Numbered from the stretch's first letter, positions 51,246 through 60,612 are shown. The stretch: 64,000 nt of DNA from Arundinibacter roseus (GCF_004348825.1 NZ_SMJU01000008.1:124001-188000); one strand, 5' to 3'. The notes: generated by a model from the sequence alone, not told the origin. Translations and numbers: made by a program.

Positions 51246-51704
51246 TTATACAGGCAGCCTGATACCGGTTTGAACGAGGTTCGTAGCGCATTTGGCAATG
51301 ATCTTTCCTTCATCTGATACAATTTCGCAGGCACAATGAATGATATTTTTACCCGCTCTAACTACCTGTGCGTGCGCCGTAAGGACGTCACCCAGACGGG
51401 CAGGACTTAAAAAATCACAATTCAGGTTCACGGAAGTATAGCCAAACTCACGGCCCAGGGCAAATACCATTGCCCCTACTACATCGTCCATCATAGCAGA
51501 GGCCGCACCTCCGTGCAGCACACCCATAGGATTGGTCATATCTTCACGCACGGTAAACTCTATGCTAAGTTGTCCGTACTCTACTTTTCTTACAATTCCA
51601 TTGAGCCAACGGCCCATCGGAGAAATGCTGCTACTCATATCATTTCCCAATTGGGTGCGGAAAAATTCCAGACGAGGGTTCATGTGTGCCGGATCAGTAA
51701 TCAT
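51246..51704 (-). CDS. PaaI-family hot-dog thioesterase
   Basis: A 152-aa protein. The PaaI-type active-site helix is 'MTNPMGVLHGGAASAMMDDV', with the H-G-G-A segment and catalytic Asp, followed by 'Y-T-S-V-N-L-N-C-D-F-L-S-P-A-R-L-G-D-V'. It hydrolyses (hydroxy)aryl- or acyl-CoA esters; the substrate is unknown. It lies upstream of the TetR gene with a 102-bp gap containing the TetR promoter, so it is probably a separate unit. Confidence 0.85.
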   Translation of the reverse strand: MITDPAHMNPRLEFFRTQLGNDMSSSISPMGRWLNGIVRKVEYGQLSIEFTVREDMTNPMGVLHGGAASAMMDDVVGAMVFALGREFGYTSVNLNCDFLSPARLGDVLTAHAQVVRAGKNIIHCACEIVSDEGKIIAKCATNLVQTGIRLPV

Positions 51705-51834
51705 CAGTAAATAGTGGTTAAATGGATGTAAATTAAAAATGCCGTTCAGTCAAAAAATAGGAATAATCATAGATTTATAGGCAAATAAGTCTGTAAATCA
51801 TGTATTTTATTACGTATGTATCCACGGTTATTAC

Positions 51835-51842
51835 TACCTTTG
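51835..51842 (+). promoter_or_regulatory. -7 box (TACCTTTG) for the comA-dedA operon
   Basis: Exact TAnnTTTG match, 36 bp before the ATG at 51878. Confidence 0.5.
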
Positions 51843-51877
51843 AGCGATTTTAAACGGTCATTTCGTTGCTCTAATAT

Positions 51878-52672
51878 ATGAATTATAATTTATCACAAGT
51901 TCCAGAACGCACCTCTCAACCACGCGAAGAAGGACTAACAATGGTTATGGACAAAGGATTGAGTGTCCGGGAGGTCGAAAATATGATCTCCGTTTCTCAA
52001 CCACACATTGATATTGTCAAGCTCGGCTGGGCCACTTCTTTTGTAACGCCTAACCTGGATGAAAAACTAGCTGTTTATCGGGCGGCAAATATTCCGGTTT
52101 ACTTTGGAGGAACCCTTTTTGAGGCTTTCGTGGTTCGGAATCAATTTGACGATTTCCGTCGCCTTCTCGACCGATACAAACTGAGCTATGCCGAGGTTTC
52201 GGATGGTTCTGTGGATATGCATCAGGATGAAAAATGCGAATATATTCGTACGCTGGCAAAGGAAGTAACGGTATTGTCGGAGGTTGGTTCTAAGGACGAA
52301 GAAAAAATTATTCCTCCTTATAAGTGGATTCAGCTCATGAAATCGGAGCTGGAAGCCGGTGCCTGGAAGGTCATTGGCGAAGCCCGGGAAGCCGGTAACG
52401 TAGGGTTGTTTCGGTCGAGCGGTGAAGTTCGGCAGGGATTGGTGGAAGAAATTCTGACACAGATTCCGAACGAAAAAATTCTGTGGGAAGCCCCGCAAAA
52501 AGCTCAACAGGTATGGTTTGTTAAGCTTTTGGGTGCAAATGTAAATTTGGGAAATATTGCTTCAAATGATATCATCCCGCTCGAAACCATCCGTTTGGGG
52601 CTTAGGGGTGATACTTTTTCACATTTTTTAAACCAGGAAACCAAACAAAAATGGAAATTATCAGCCAAATAA
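51878..52672 (+). CDS. comA: Phosphosulfolactate synthase (ComA) family protein
   Basis: A 264-aa TIM-barrel protein. The family core is visible: 'PREEGLTMVMDKGLSVREVE', 'D-I-V-K-L-G-W-A-T-S', 'PVYFGGTLFEAFVV', 'Y-A-E-V-S-D-G-S-V-D-M' and 'EVGSKDEE'. ComA joins phosphoenolpyruvate and sulfite to phosphosulfolactate, the first step to coenzyme M in archaea. In Bacteroidota its homologue may feed sulfonate or sulfonolipid synthesis, which is an inference. The comB and comC partners are not present here. The last 22 bp overlap the start of the DedA gene, so the two are coupled. Confidence 0.83.
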   Translation: MNYNLSQVPERTSQPREEGLTMVMDKGLSVREVENMISVSQPHIDIVKLGWATSFVTPNLDEKLAVYRAANIPVYFGGTLFEAFVVRNQFDDFRRLLDRYKLSYAEVSDGSVDMHQDEKCEYIRTLAKEVTVLSEVGSKDEEKIIPPYKWIQLMKSELEAGAWKVIGEAREAGNVGLFRSSGEVRQGLVEEILTQIPNEKILWEAPQKAQQVWFVKLLGANVNLGNIASNDIIPLETIRLGLRGDTFSHFLNQETKQKWKLSAK

Positions 52673-53304
52673 TAGATTTCTTTCTTCATCTGGATAAACA
52701 CTTGTTTGACATCATCAACGAGTACGGTACGCTTACGTACCTGATTCTCTTTTTGATTGTCTTCACTGAAACAGGGCTTGTATTTATGCCCTTACTTCCG
52801 GGCGATTCGCTGCTTTTTGCGGCAGGCGCTTTGGCTGCTTCTACGGGTGCGCTCAACGTGTGGCTCATTATTGTACTGCTGATTATTGCGGCGCTGATGG
52901 GCGACAACGTCAATTATTTTGTAGGAAAATATCTTGGAACGCAAATCAAACAACGCGAACGGATTCTGTTCTTCAAGCGTGAATATTTGGAACGTACCGA
53001 AGAGTTTTATGCCAAACACGGTGGCCGTACCGTGATTATGGCGCGGTTCATTCCGATCATCCGTACCGTTGCGCCTTTTGTAGCAGGTGCGGGCAGCATG
53101 ACTTACTCTAAGTACATTGTCTATTGTATCATGGGTGCTTTTTTGTGGGTACCGTCACTTACGCTCCTCGGCTATTTCTTTGGAAATATTCCTTTTGTGA
53201 AAAACAACTTTGAAGTTGTCATTTTCGGTATCATCGGGCTTTCTGTTCTACCCATTCTTTGGGAATTTGTGAAAAGCCGGTTTATGAAGCCCAAAGCGGT
53301 TTAG
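52651..53304 (+). CDS. DedA-family membrane protein
   Basis: A 217-aa membrane protein with several helices. It has the DedA/SNARE-associated blocks 'VFTETGLVFMPLLPGDSLLF', 'GDNVNYFVGKYLG', 'F-Y-A-K-H-G-G-R-T-V-I-M-A-R-F-I-P-I-I-R-T' and 'VAGAGSMTYSKY'. The conserved Glu, Asp and the two Arg needed in characterised members are present. DedA proteins support membrane-potential homeostasis and lipid-carrier (undecaprenyl phosphate or phospholipid) recycling. Its translation is coupled to comA by a 22-bp overlap. Confidence 0.9.
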   Translation: MEIISQIIDFFLHLDKHLFDIINEYGTLTYLILFLIVFTETGLVFMPLLPGDSLLFAAGALAASTGALNVWLIIVLLIIAALMGDNVNYFVGKYLGTQIKQRERILFFKREYLERTEEFYAKHGGRTVIMARFIPIIRTVAPFVAGAGSMTYSKYIVYCIMGAFLWVPSLTLLGYFFGNIPFVKNNFEVVIFGIIGLSVLPILWEFVKSRFMKPKAV

Positions 53305-53343
53305 ATTAATGATCGCAGGAAATATAATAAGCATGTTACCTCT

Positions 53344-53373
53344 AAACCCCGATCCAAACAGATCGGGGTTTTT
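53344..53373 (+). terminator. Intrinsic terminator of the comA-dedA operon
   Basis: AAACCCCGATC (53344-53354) pairs perfectly with GATCGGGGTTT (53361-53371), followed by T. Confidence 0.88.
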
Positions 53374-53476
53374 GTTGTTTTACTACCAAAACATATAGCG
53401 ACGAACGGTAGTTTTTGCTACCTTGAACTTTCGACACACCCATAAACCTACTACTTTTAAACTTTTTTGAACTACT

Positions 53477-54250
53477 ATGAACCTCTATGGACTCATTGGT
53501 TTTCCGTTAAGCCATTCCTTTTCAAAAAAATACTTTGCCGAGAAATTTGTGAAAGAGCATATTACCGGAAGCCGATACGATTTGTATGAAATCCCCGGCA
53601 TTAAGGAGCTTCCCGGCATTCTTGAACAAACTCCCGGCCTGCGTGGACTCAACGTAACGATTCCATTTAAGCAGGAAGTTATTCCTTTTCTGGACGATTT
53701 GGACGAAGCATCTGCCGGAAGAATTGGGGCGGTCAATACCATCAAGATTTTTGCAGATGGCTCGACAAAAGGCTACAACACGGACTATTACGGATTCAGG
53801 CAATCGGTAGAAGAATGGCTCGATCATCGGGGAGAATCCTGTGCAAATCTGAAAGCGCTGGTGCTCGGAAATGGCGGTGCTGCCAAGGCTGTATGCGCAG
53901 CGTTAACAGATTTAAAAGCTGATTATCAGCTGGTTTCACGAACTAGTTCAGAATCCGCACTTTCCTATGAAGAATTGACATCAGAACTCATGCAGGAGCA
54001 TCGGCTGATAATAAATACAACGCCCCTGGGAATGTTTCCAAAGGTGGAGGCTGCTCCACCAATTCCGTATGAGTTGTTGAATTCCAGGCATTTTTTATAC
54101 GATTTGGTATATAATCCGCTCGAAACGGCTTTTATCCAAAAAGGAAAAGCAAAAGGCGCCCAAACCCACAATGGACTAAAAATGTTGGAGTTGCAGGCTG
54201 AAAAAGCCTGGGAAATCTGGACCCACGAAGAAGATTTATGGAATCGTTGA
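53477..54250 (+). CDS. aroE: Shikimate dehydrogenase
   Basis: A 257-aa protein. The substrate-binding N-domain begins 'YGLIGFPLSHSFSKKYF' with the S-x-S pair. The catalytic Lys lies in 'LNVTIPFKQEVIPFL', and 'AGRIGAVNTI' and 'GYNTDYYGF' supply further substrate contacts. The NADPH-binding loop is 'VLGNGGAAKAV'. It reduces 3-dehydroshikimate to shikimate in aromatic amino acid synthesis. Its end overlaps the nagA start by 13 bp. Confidence 0.93.
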   Translation: MNLYGLIGFPLSHSFSKKYFAEKFVKEHITGSRYDLYEIPGIKELPGILEQTPGLRGLNVTIPFKQEVIPFLDDLDEASAGRIGAVNTIKIFADGSTKGYNTDYYGFRQSVEEWLDHRGESCANLKALVLGNGGAAKAVCAALTDLKADYQLVSRTSSESALSYEELTSELMQEHRLIINTTPLGMFPKVEAAPPIPYELLNSRHFLYDLVYNPLETAFIQKGKAKGAQTHNGLKMLELQAEKAWEIWTHEEDLWNR

Positions 54251-55377
54251 TACTAACAAATACCACCATTTTTACGGGTGAAGCTGTTTTGCACGATCAT
54301 GCCCTGTGGATGCAAAACGGTAAAATACACGCAATTATGCCTGTTTCAGAAATCCCTGAGCAGGTTTCAACGCTAGATTTGACCGGTGCGTGGCTTGCGC
54401 CCGGCTTCATTGATTTTCAGCTGTACGGTGGCAATAGCGGTTTTTTAACCCGTGATGGATCGGTAGATTCGCTTACTAACATGTACGAAACGCACCTGCT
54501 CGACGGTACCACGACGATTGTACCGACGGTATATTCGACTTCCAAAGAACGGATTCTGGCCGCAATAGAAGCCGTTCATTCGTATTGGAAGCAGGGACTG
54601 CCGGGTGTGGCCGGACTGCATGTAGAGGGCCCATTTATTAATCCTGTCAAAAGAGGGGCACATAGTGACAAAATGGTGCGACCGCCAACCTACGACGAGC
54701 TCTCAGAATTGATGGAAAAAGGACGGGATGTTATAAAAGTGATGACGATTGCCCCCGAATGTTTTGAAGATTCTCTGCTTGCTTTACTCCGTAGCAGTGG
54801 CTGGGCTATTTCAGCCGGGCATACCAACGCTACTTCTGCCCAGTTAAATGAATATTTCGATAAAGGATTTAGCATTGCCACGCATCTATACAACGCGATG
54901 CGCCCGCTCGAAAGCCGGGAATTGGGCGTTGTCGGTACTATCTTTGAGCGGGAGGACATTCATGCAAGCATTATTGTCGATGGTTTTCACTGTGATTATG
55001 GTGCCGTAAGAATTGCCAAAAAACTACTGGGTGAACGTCTGTTCCTGATTTCTGACGCAACATTTGCCAGGTACACCGGCGGGCGATTTGTGTTTGAAGA
55101 CTTTACGCTCAACTACGACGGAGAACGCTTTGTGAATGACGCCGGTGCGTTGGCTGGTTCAGCCATTACGCTGCTTGATGCGGTCAGAAATTGCATTCAG
55201 CAGGTACACATTGCACCCGATGAAGCGTTTCGCATGGCTTCGGCTTATCCTGCCAAACAGCTGAAATTGGATCATCAGCTTGGCTATCTCAAACCTGGCT
55301 TTGCCGCCAATATCATAGCGCTAAGCCCTGACCTCAGCCTTCAACAGGTATGGGTAAACGGAGTTGCTCAACAGTAA
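54238..55377 (+). CDS. nagA: N-acetylglucosamine-6-phosphate deacetylase
   Basis: A 379-aa amidohydrolase. The metal- and substrate-binding blocks are 'LAPGFIDFQLYGGN', 'GLHVEGPFINPVKRGAH' (Glu ligand), 'ISAGHTNATSAQL' (His ligand), 'IATHLYNAMRPLESRE' (His ligand), 'I-I-V-D-G-F-H-C-D' and 'LISDATFARYTGG' with the catalytic Asp. It removes acetate from GlcNAc-6-phosphate in amino-sugar catabolism and wall recycling. A His-to-Gln change in the first motif (DFQLYGG in place of D-x-H-x-H-G) is usual for this subfamily. It overlaps aroE; no nagB is seen nearby. Confidence 0.9.
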   Translation: MESLILTNTTIFTGEAVLHDHALWMQNGKIHAIMPVSEIPEQVSTLDLTGAWLAPGFIDFQLYGGNSGFLTRDGSVDSLTNMYETHLLDGTTTIVPTVYSTSKERILAAIEAVHSYWKQGLPGVAGLHVEGPFINPVKRGAHSDKMVRPPTYDELSELMEKGRDVIKVMTIAPECFEDSLLALLRSSGWAISAGHTNATSAQLNEYFDKGFSIATHLYNAMRPLESRELGVVGTIFEREDIHASIIVDGFHCDYGAVRIAKKLLGERLFLISDATFARYTGGRFVFEDFTLNYDGERFVNDAGALAGSAITLLDAVRNCIQQVHIAPDEAFRMASAYPAKQLKLDHQLGYLKPGFAANIIALSPDLSLQQVWVNGVAQQ

Positions 55378-55384
55378 TTTTTCG

Positions 55385-56470
55385 CTAGGTTGTCTGATGG
55401 TTCGGGATGTAATACGTCCAAATATCCTGCGCAAGAAACTCGGTATATTTAAGTGTAGCCCCGTGTATCACGGGTGCTACAACACCCAAAGGTAGCGTAA
55501 GCGGACTTTGACAGCGACGGATTTCGTTCCAAAGCCCGGCCTGTAAAAATGCCTGCAAAATTTGAGCCCCGCCTTCTACAAGCACCGATTGAATTTTACG
55601 GGCGTATAGATCATTCAGTACCTGATGCAATTCATCTTCTCCCGGCTGAATCTTTACGAAAGAAATTTCAGGAAATTCAGCATAGCGTTCCGGGAAAATT
55701 GCTGAGTCGGTTGTGTGCATATAATTGTAGCAAATAGTCGGTTGTGTTTTGTCAAAAATTGCCAGAGAGTTCGGCAAATTCAATTGACGATCCAACACCA
55801 CCCGAACGGGATTTTGGCCTGTCCAATGCCGCACATTTAACGCAGGATTATCGGTTTGGGCCGTTTGCCGTCCAACCAAGATAGCATCTTCCTCCGAGCG
55901 CCAACGGTGAACCATCTGACTGGAAGCCGGGCCGCTGATTTGTACCGGACGCCCGCCCGCTGCCGCAATAAATCCATTGGCGGTTTCAGCCCATTTCAAA
56001 ATAATGTAGGGTCTTTTTTCGGTAAAAAAAGTAAAAAAACGACTATTCAACTCGTATCCTTTTTCTGCCAAAAGCCCCCGATGTACCTCAATTCCAGCCT
56101 CCTGCATAAGTGCATAGCCCCGCCCGGACACGAGCGGATTGGGGTCGTCGTTGGCAACTACTGCCCGATGTATTTTTTTTTCAACTAAAAGTTTAGCACA
56201 AGGGGGTGTTTTACCAAAATGTGCGCAGGGTTCCAACGTAACGTAGGCCGTTGCTTTGGGCAGAAGATGCTCAAATCCACGCCGGCTCGCATCCCGAACC
56301 GCTTCTACTTCGGCGTGCGGACCTCCGTATTTCCGATGCCATCCTTCGCCAATAATTTGCCCCTCAGCTACGAGTACACAGCCCACCATAGGATTCGGGC
56401 TTACGCTTCCCCGGCCATATTCGGCCAGTTGAAACGCCCGTTGCATGTAAAGTTCATCCTTTTCCGTCAT
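55385..56470 (-). CDS. ribD: Bifunctional riboflavin biosynthesis deaminase/reductase
   Basis: A 361-aa protein with two domains. Residues 1-145 are the zinc deaminase: 'GSVSPNPMVGCVLV', 'GGPHAEVEAV' with His ligand and Glu, and 'TLEPCAHFGKTPPC' with two Cys ligands. Residues about 150-355 are the NADPH reductase ('RPYIILKWAETANGFIA', 'D-A-I-L-V-G-R-Q-T-A', 'V-L-V-E-G-G-A-Q-I-L'). It carries out the second and third steps of riboflavin synthesis. It is convergent with nagA, 7 bp away, and stands apart from other rib genes. Confidence 0.94.
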   Translation of the reverse strand: MTEKDELYMQRAFQLAEYGRGSVSPNPMVGCVLVAEGQIIGEGWHRKYGGPHAEVEAVRDASRRGFEHLLPKATAYVTLEPCAHFGKTPPCAKLLVEKKIHRAVVANDDPNPLVSGRGYALMQEAGIEVHRGLLAEKGYELNSRFFTFFTEKRPYIILKWAETANGFIAAAGGRPVQISGPASSQMVHRWRSEEDAILVGRQTAQTDNPALNVRHWTGQNPVRVVLDRQLNLPNSLAIFDKTQPTICYNYMHTTDSAIFPERYAEFPEISFVKIQPGEDELHQVLNDLYARKIQSVLVEGGAQILQAFLQAGLWNEIRRCQSPLTLPLGVVAPVIHGATLKYTEFLAQDIWTYYIPNHQTT

Positions 56471-56640
56471 CCTGCAAAGATAAGCGGGTTTTGCAGCAGG
56501 TGCATCAAATAGGGAATTTGAAATTCAGGGTTGAAAATTGCCATGAGATTTGCATCAAAATAAGAAAACTTGACGGGGGCGGTTCAGCATCTCTACTAAA
56601 TTTACTAACTTTCACGCCAAAGAATCGAAATTTTCACAAC

Positions 56641-57501
56641 ATGACCTCGGCTCGTCAGCTTTATCAACAACTCACCCGACGGATTACAGTGTATCCGCTC
56701 AAAGAAACTCAGGCGATTGCCTTCATGCTTTTGGAGCATTATCTACGGCTACGAAACGTAGATGTACTCGTAGATCGCCCTATTCCTGATACGCAGATTC
56801 AGCCCAATTGGGACGAAATCATTGACCGGCTCAACCGCAACGAGCCGATTCAGCATATTATTGGCTCTACTGAGTTTTGCGGACTTACGTTTCAGGTTTC
56901 CGCCTCTGTGCTTATTCCCCGCCCCGAAACCGAAGAATTGGTTCGTTTGGTTACAAGAGATTACGCTGAACCCGACGAAAAACCATCAATTCTGGATATT
57001 GGTACCGGCAGTGGCTGTATCGCCATTGTGCTGGCGCGTTTTCTGCCTCATGCCAATGTGCATGCCTGGGACGTAAGCGACGAAGCCCTCGAAGTAGCGC
57101 GCGAGAATGCCCGGCAGCTCATGGCCGATGTTCGCTTTGCCCGGCAGGATATGCTAAACGTGAGCTTTCCACTGCCCGACGCCCCCGAACAATTTGATTG
57201 TATTGTGAGCAATCCCCCCTATGTTACTTATTCAGAAGCCGACCACATGCGGCCCAACGTGTTGCGTTTTGAGCCGCATGAAGCACTTTTTGTAGAAGAC
57301 AGCGACCCGCTGCTTTTTTACAAGGCGATTGCCGATTTTGGCAAACATCACCTCAAAAGTGACGGGCGCTGTTACGTGGAAATCAACGAACATTTTGGCC
57401 CTGAAACTCAGAATGTTTTTGAGGAAAGAGGGTATAAAAATGTAGAGATTTTGAAAGATATTCATGGAAAAAATCGCTTTATCCGGGCCGTTTGTGGGTA
57501 A
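56641..57501 (+). CDS. prmC: Peptide chain release factor N5-glutamine methyltransferase
   Basis: Start chosen at ATG 56641 (286 aa), which gives the usual N-terminal helical domain; the longer frame from 56491 adds 50 residues without family match. SAM-binding motif 'LDIGTGSGCIAIVLARFLP' and substrate motif 'CIVSNPPYV' (NPPY) are intact, with 'PRPETEELV' before them. It methylates the Gln of the GGQ loop in RF1/RF2. Divergent from ribD. Confidence 0.93.
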   Translation: MTSARQLYQQLTRRITVYPLKETQAIAFMLLEHYLRLRNVDVLVDRPIPDTQIQPNWDEIIDRLNRNEPIQHIIGSTEFCGLTFQVSASVLIPRPETEELVRLVTRDYAEPDEKPSILDIGTGSGCIAIVLARFLPHANVHAWDVSDEALEVARENARQLMADVRFARQDMLNVSFPLPDAPEQFDCIVSNPPYVTYSEADHMRPNVLRFEPHEALFVEDSDPLLFYKAIADFGKHHLKSDGRCYVEINEHFGPETQNVFEERGYKNVEILKDIHGKNRFIRAVCG

Positions 57502-57598
57502 TCAATAGAAGCTGATCACCTGCTAACCTGACGAGACTTAGCTTCATTTTGTTTTTAGTAATTTTTCCTGATAAAGCATTTTTATAGAACTGGCTCCT

Positions 57599-58555
57599 AT
57601 GTATTTACCCAAAATAAAAGAACTTCTGGACGAAATGGGCAAGGTGGTCGTTGGACAGGAAAAGCTCCTGAACCGACTGCTTATCAGCCTATTTACAGGA
57701 GGGCACGTGTTGCTGGAAGGTGTTCCCGGCCTGGCCAAAACCCTAACGATCAATACACTCGCCAAAGTTCTGGATCTTAATTTTCATCGGATTCAGTTTA
57801 CCCCTGACCTGCTCCCGGCTGACCTGGTCGGTACGATGATCTATAAACCCCAAATTGGTGATTATGAGGTAAAAAGAGGGCCTATCTTTGCCAACATCAT
57901 ACTTGCCGATGAAGTCAATCGCTCACCCGCAAAGGTGCAATCAGCGCTATTGGAAGCAATGCAGGAAAAACAGGTGACGATTGGAAACGAAACCTACCTG
58001 CTCGACCGTCCGTTTCTGGTTTTGGCTACTCAAAATCCTGTGGAACAGGAAGGTACGTATCCGCTGCCCGAAGCTCAACTCGACCGCTTCATGATGAAAG
58101 TATATGTTGATTATCTGGACAAACCGCAGGAACTGGAAGTGATGCGCCGAATGGCTGACCTTAATTTCAATCACCCGGTCAAGGCCGTGATGAGTAAGGA
58201 AGAAATTTTTGCGATTCGCAACGAAGTTAATAAAGTAACTATTTCTGACACGCTCGAACGCTACATAATCGAACTCGTTTTTGCTACCCGCCGCCCGCTT
58301 GACTACAACCTGCGCGACGAAGCCCGCTACATTCAATTTGGTGTTTCGCCACGCGCAACTATTTATCTCAATTTGGCGGCCAAAGCCCTCGCCTACCTCG
58401 AAGGCCGGGATTATGTGCTGCCGGAGGATATAAAGGAACTCGCGCCGGACATCATGAATCACCGCATTTTGCTTAATTACGAAGCCGAAGCCGACGGCGT
58501 GCGCACCAGCACAATTATCGATTCTATTCTACGAAAAGTCGCTATTGGCGGGTAA
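57599..58555 (+). CDS. MoxR-family AAA+ ATPase
   Basis: A 318-aa protein. It has Walker A 'LLEGVPGLAKTL' (MoxR-type GxPGxxKT), Walker B 'IILADEVNRSPAKVQSALLE', sensor 1 'VLATQNPVEQEGTYPLPEAQ', arginine finger 'QLDRF' and the C-terminal lid 'LNYEAEADGVRTSTIIDSIL'. MoxR ATPases act as chaperones for cofactor insertion or protein maturation and usually sit before DUF58/vWA genes. Those partners are absent here: the next gene is the oppositely oriented yidD. Confidence 0.9.
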   Translation: MYLPKIKELLDEMGKVVVGQEKLLNRLLISLFTGGHVLLEGVPGLAKTLTINTLAKVLDLNFHRIQFTPDLLPADLVGTMIYKPQIGDYEVKRGPIFANIILADEVNRSPAKVQSALLEAMQEKQVTIGNETYLLDRPFLVLATQNPVEQEGTYPLPEAQLDRFMMKVYVDYLDKPQELEVMRRMADLNFNHPVKAVMSKEEIFAIRNEVNKVTISDTLERYIIELVFATRRPLDYNLRDEARYIQFGVSPRATIYLNLAAKALAYLEGRDYVLPEDIKELAPDIMNHRILLNYEAEADGVRTSTIIDSILRKVAIGG

Positions 58556-58600
58556 GAAGCTGTCAGCTTTTGGGTTGGCAGCAATTAGTTTTTATACTAT

Positions 58601-58640
58601 ACGGATAATCAAATACTTGCACCCTTAGTTGATTATCCGT
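58601..58640. terminator. Hairpin between convergent moxR-type and yidD genes
   Basis: A 12-bp perfect stem, ACGGATAATCAA (58601-58612) with TTGATTATCCGT (58629-58640), directly after the yidD stop. It lacks a strong T run on either strand, so it is only a moderate terminator candidate. Confidence 0.5.
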
Positions 58641-58850
58641 TTAAGGCACCGGATCAAAGCCGCTGCCGCCCCACGGATGGCATTTAGATAGCCGTTTCAG
58701 CCCCATCCATCCTCCTTTCAGAGCTCCATGTTTGGTTACGGCTTCCACCATGTACTGCGAACAGGTGGGTGTGTAGCGGCATGAATTGGGTAAATAGGGC
58801 GACAAAACTGCCTGATATACTTTGACCAGGGTTATGAGCAAAAATTTCAT
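58641..58850 (-). CDS. yidD: YidD-type membrane protein insertion efficiency factor
   Basis: Start chosen at 58850 (69 aa), matching the family's usual N-terminus '[20 protein letters not shown]'; the frame continues to 58970 but the extra part has no family match. The Cys-rich core '[16 protein letters not shown]' and end '[14 protein letters not shown]' are diagnostic. YidD is a small amphipathic membrane-associated protein that helps insertion through YidC. Here it is divergent from lgt rather than next to rnpA/yidC. Confidence 0.93.
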   Translation of the reverse strand: MKFLLITLVKVYQAVLSPYLPNSCRYTPTCSQYMVEAVTKHGALKGGWMGLKRLSKCHPWGGSGFDPVP

Positions 58851-58970
58851 AGGGGTTTGACCGAAAATCTTAACTTTGCCAAATATACTCAATCGACCGT
58901 TCAAACCCTGATTTACGCTTTTCATCGTTTCTGAACCTATTTTTGAATCATTCATTACCAAACACTTCAC

Positions 58971-59807
58971 ATGATCGCATACATCACCTGGAATGCCAGT
59001 CCTGATATTTTTACGATTCCCGAATTCTGGGGGATTGGCCCTCTGACTATTCGTTGGTATGGACTACTGTTCGCTGCCGGGTTTCTGATTGGCCAGCAAA
59101 TTATGGCTCATATTTTCAAAAAAGAAGGCAAACCCCTTGCGGATATTGACTCGTTAACCCTCGTGATGGTTGCCTCTACGGTACTTGGTGCCCGGATCGG
59201 GCATTTTCTGTTTTATGAACCCTCCGTACTTTTTACCAATCCATTAGAAGTACTGTTGCCGCCCTATGCCGGACTGGCGAGTCACGGCGCACTCATCGGA
59301 ATTTTGTTCGGACTGTGGCTGTACACCCGCAGCCGCAAAGCTACCGGACAAACGTACCTGTGGCTAACTGACCGAATGGTGATTGTGGCCGCCCTGGGTG
59401 GAGCGTTTATCCGCTTTGGCAACCTAATGAATTCCGAAATTGTGGGTACAATTACGGACAAACCCTGGGGCTTTATTTTTATGCAAAACTTGGAATACAG
59501 TCAGTATCCACGGCATCCGTCGCAGCTTTATGAGTCAATTACGTGCTTTATTCTGACAATTGTGCTATTTGTAATCTGGAACAAACGCAAGGCCGCAACG
59601 CCTCCCGGCCTGTTGTTGGGTATCTTCCTGATCTGGATTTTCGGACTGCGGTTTATGTACGAATTTTTGAAGGAAAATCAGGTTTCGTTTGAAGATACAT
59701 TGCCGCTTAACATGGGTCAATTTTTAAGTATACCAGCCGTATTACTTGGAATTTATCTTGTAAGCCGTGCCTTGCGAAGCACTCAGAAAGACGCTGTTGC
59801 TGCGTAA
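58971..59807 (+). CDS. lgt: Prolipoprotein diacylglyceryl transferase
   Basis: A 278-aa membrane protein. Key blocks are '[15 protein letters not shown]', '[13 protein letters not shown]', '[16 protein letters not shown]' (the catalytic His segment) and '[17 protein letters not shown]' (the Lgt signature with the essential Arg). A later 'HPSQLYES' is also typical. It attaches diacylglycerol to the lipobox Cys of prolipoproteins, the first step of lipoprotein maturation, and so serves the several lipoproteins in this window. Confidence 0.95.
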   Translation: MIAYITWNASPDIFTIPEFWGIGPLTIRWYGLLFAAGFLIGQQIMAHIFKKEGKPLADIDSLTLVMVASTVLGARIGHFLFYEPSVLFTNPLEVLLPPYAGLASHGALIGILFGLWLYTRSRKATGQTYLWLTDRMVIVAALGGAFIRFGNLMNSEIVGTITDKPWGFIFMQNLEYSQYPRHPSQLYESITCFILTIVLFVIWNKRKAATPPGLLLGIFLIWIFGLRFMYEFLKENQVSFEDTLPLNMGQFLSIPAVLLGIYLVSRALRSTQKDAVAA

Positions 59808-59834
59808 ACTACTCACTCAAAACTACCAGTTATC

Positions 59835-59882
59835 GAACCCGGCCTGACGTTCAATAGAATGTACGGAGCCGGGTTCTTTTTT
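59835..59882 (+). terminator. Intrinsic terminator of lgt
   Basis: GAACCCGGC (59835-59843) pairs with GCCGGGTTC (59868-59876), followed by a T tract. Confidence 0.82.
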
Positions 59883-59935
59883 AGTAAATAAAAATTTAAA
59901 TTGCGTTAAATTCCTTACCTAAAACCATTTATACT

Positions 59936-60538
59936 ATGACCAGAAGCTTTTTACGTGCCAGCCTGTTGGCTACCTCTATACTACTGTGGAATTGCGGCGG
60001 AAAAGAAGAAGAGCAAAAAGAAGAACCCAAAAACGCCTTCGAAGCGATGCAGCAAATGGCCGAAAAGGCCGAAGAAATGCAGAAAAAAGGACCGGTTGAC
60101 CCGGTAGATTTTCGGTCGCTGAAAGAACTACTCCCCGAAAATGCCGGAGGAATGACCCGCACCGAAGCCACGGGCGAAAAAAACGGAGCGATGGGCTTTA
60201 GCATTTCGCAGGCGCAGGGACAATATAGCAACGAAGAATCGAGCATCGAAATAGAGCTCATGGATACCGGAGGCATTGGCGGCATGGGAATGATGGGCCT
60301 GGCTGCCTGGACTATTGCGGAAGTAGACAAAGAAACCGCCACAGGTTACGAAAAAACTACCCGGATTGACGGCAATAAAGCCTTTGAAAAATACGATAAT
60401 GAAAGAAAAAACGGAGAACTCAACATCATTGTAGCCGACCGCTTTGTGGTTAATGTGAAAGGCCGCAACGTAACGATGGATCAGCTCAAAGACACCCTGG
60501 GAGATATTGATCTCGATAAACTGGGAGGTCTGGAATAA
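59936..60538 (+). CDS. Uncharacterised lipoprotein
   Basis: A 200-aa protein with a lipobox-like end (LLWNC, Cys20) followed by a highly charged Glu/Lys helix ('KEEEQKEEPKNAFEAMQQMA'). The middle carries a Met/Gly patch ('GGIGGMGMMG') and a beta-rich C-terminal half ending 'DTLGDIDLDKLGGLE'. No family recognised. It has its own terminator. Confidence 0.65.
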   Translation: MTRSFLRASLLATSILLWNCGGKEEEQKEEPKNAFEAMQQMAEKAEEMQKKGPVDPVDFRSLKELLPENAGGMTRTEATGEKNGAMGFSISQAQGQYSNEESSIEIELMDTGGIGGMGMMGLAAWTIAEVDKETATGYEKTTRIDGNKAFEKYDNERKNGELNIIVADRFVVNVKGRNVTMDQLKDTLGDIDLDKLGGLE

Positions 60539-60585
60539 CAGCATCAAACTGTACTATACACACGTTTGTAAAGTAGATGTTGTTT

Positions 60586-60612
60586 AAAAAGGGGCTTTTG
60601 CCCCTTTTTTTT
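60586..60612 (+). terminator. Terminator of the lipoprotein gene
   Basis: AAAAAGGGG pairs with CCCCTTTTT around CTTTTG, with a long T run. It lies next to the end of the oppositely oriented kinase gene and could serve both strands. Confidence 0.85.
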
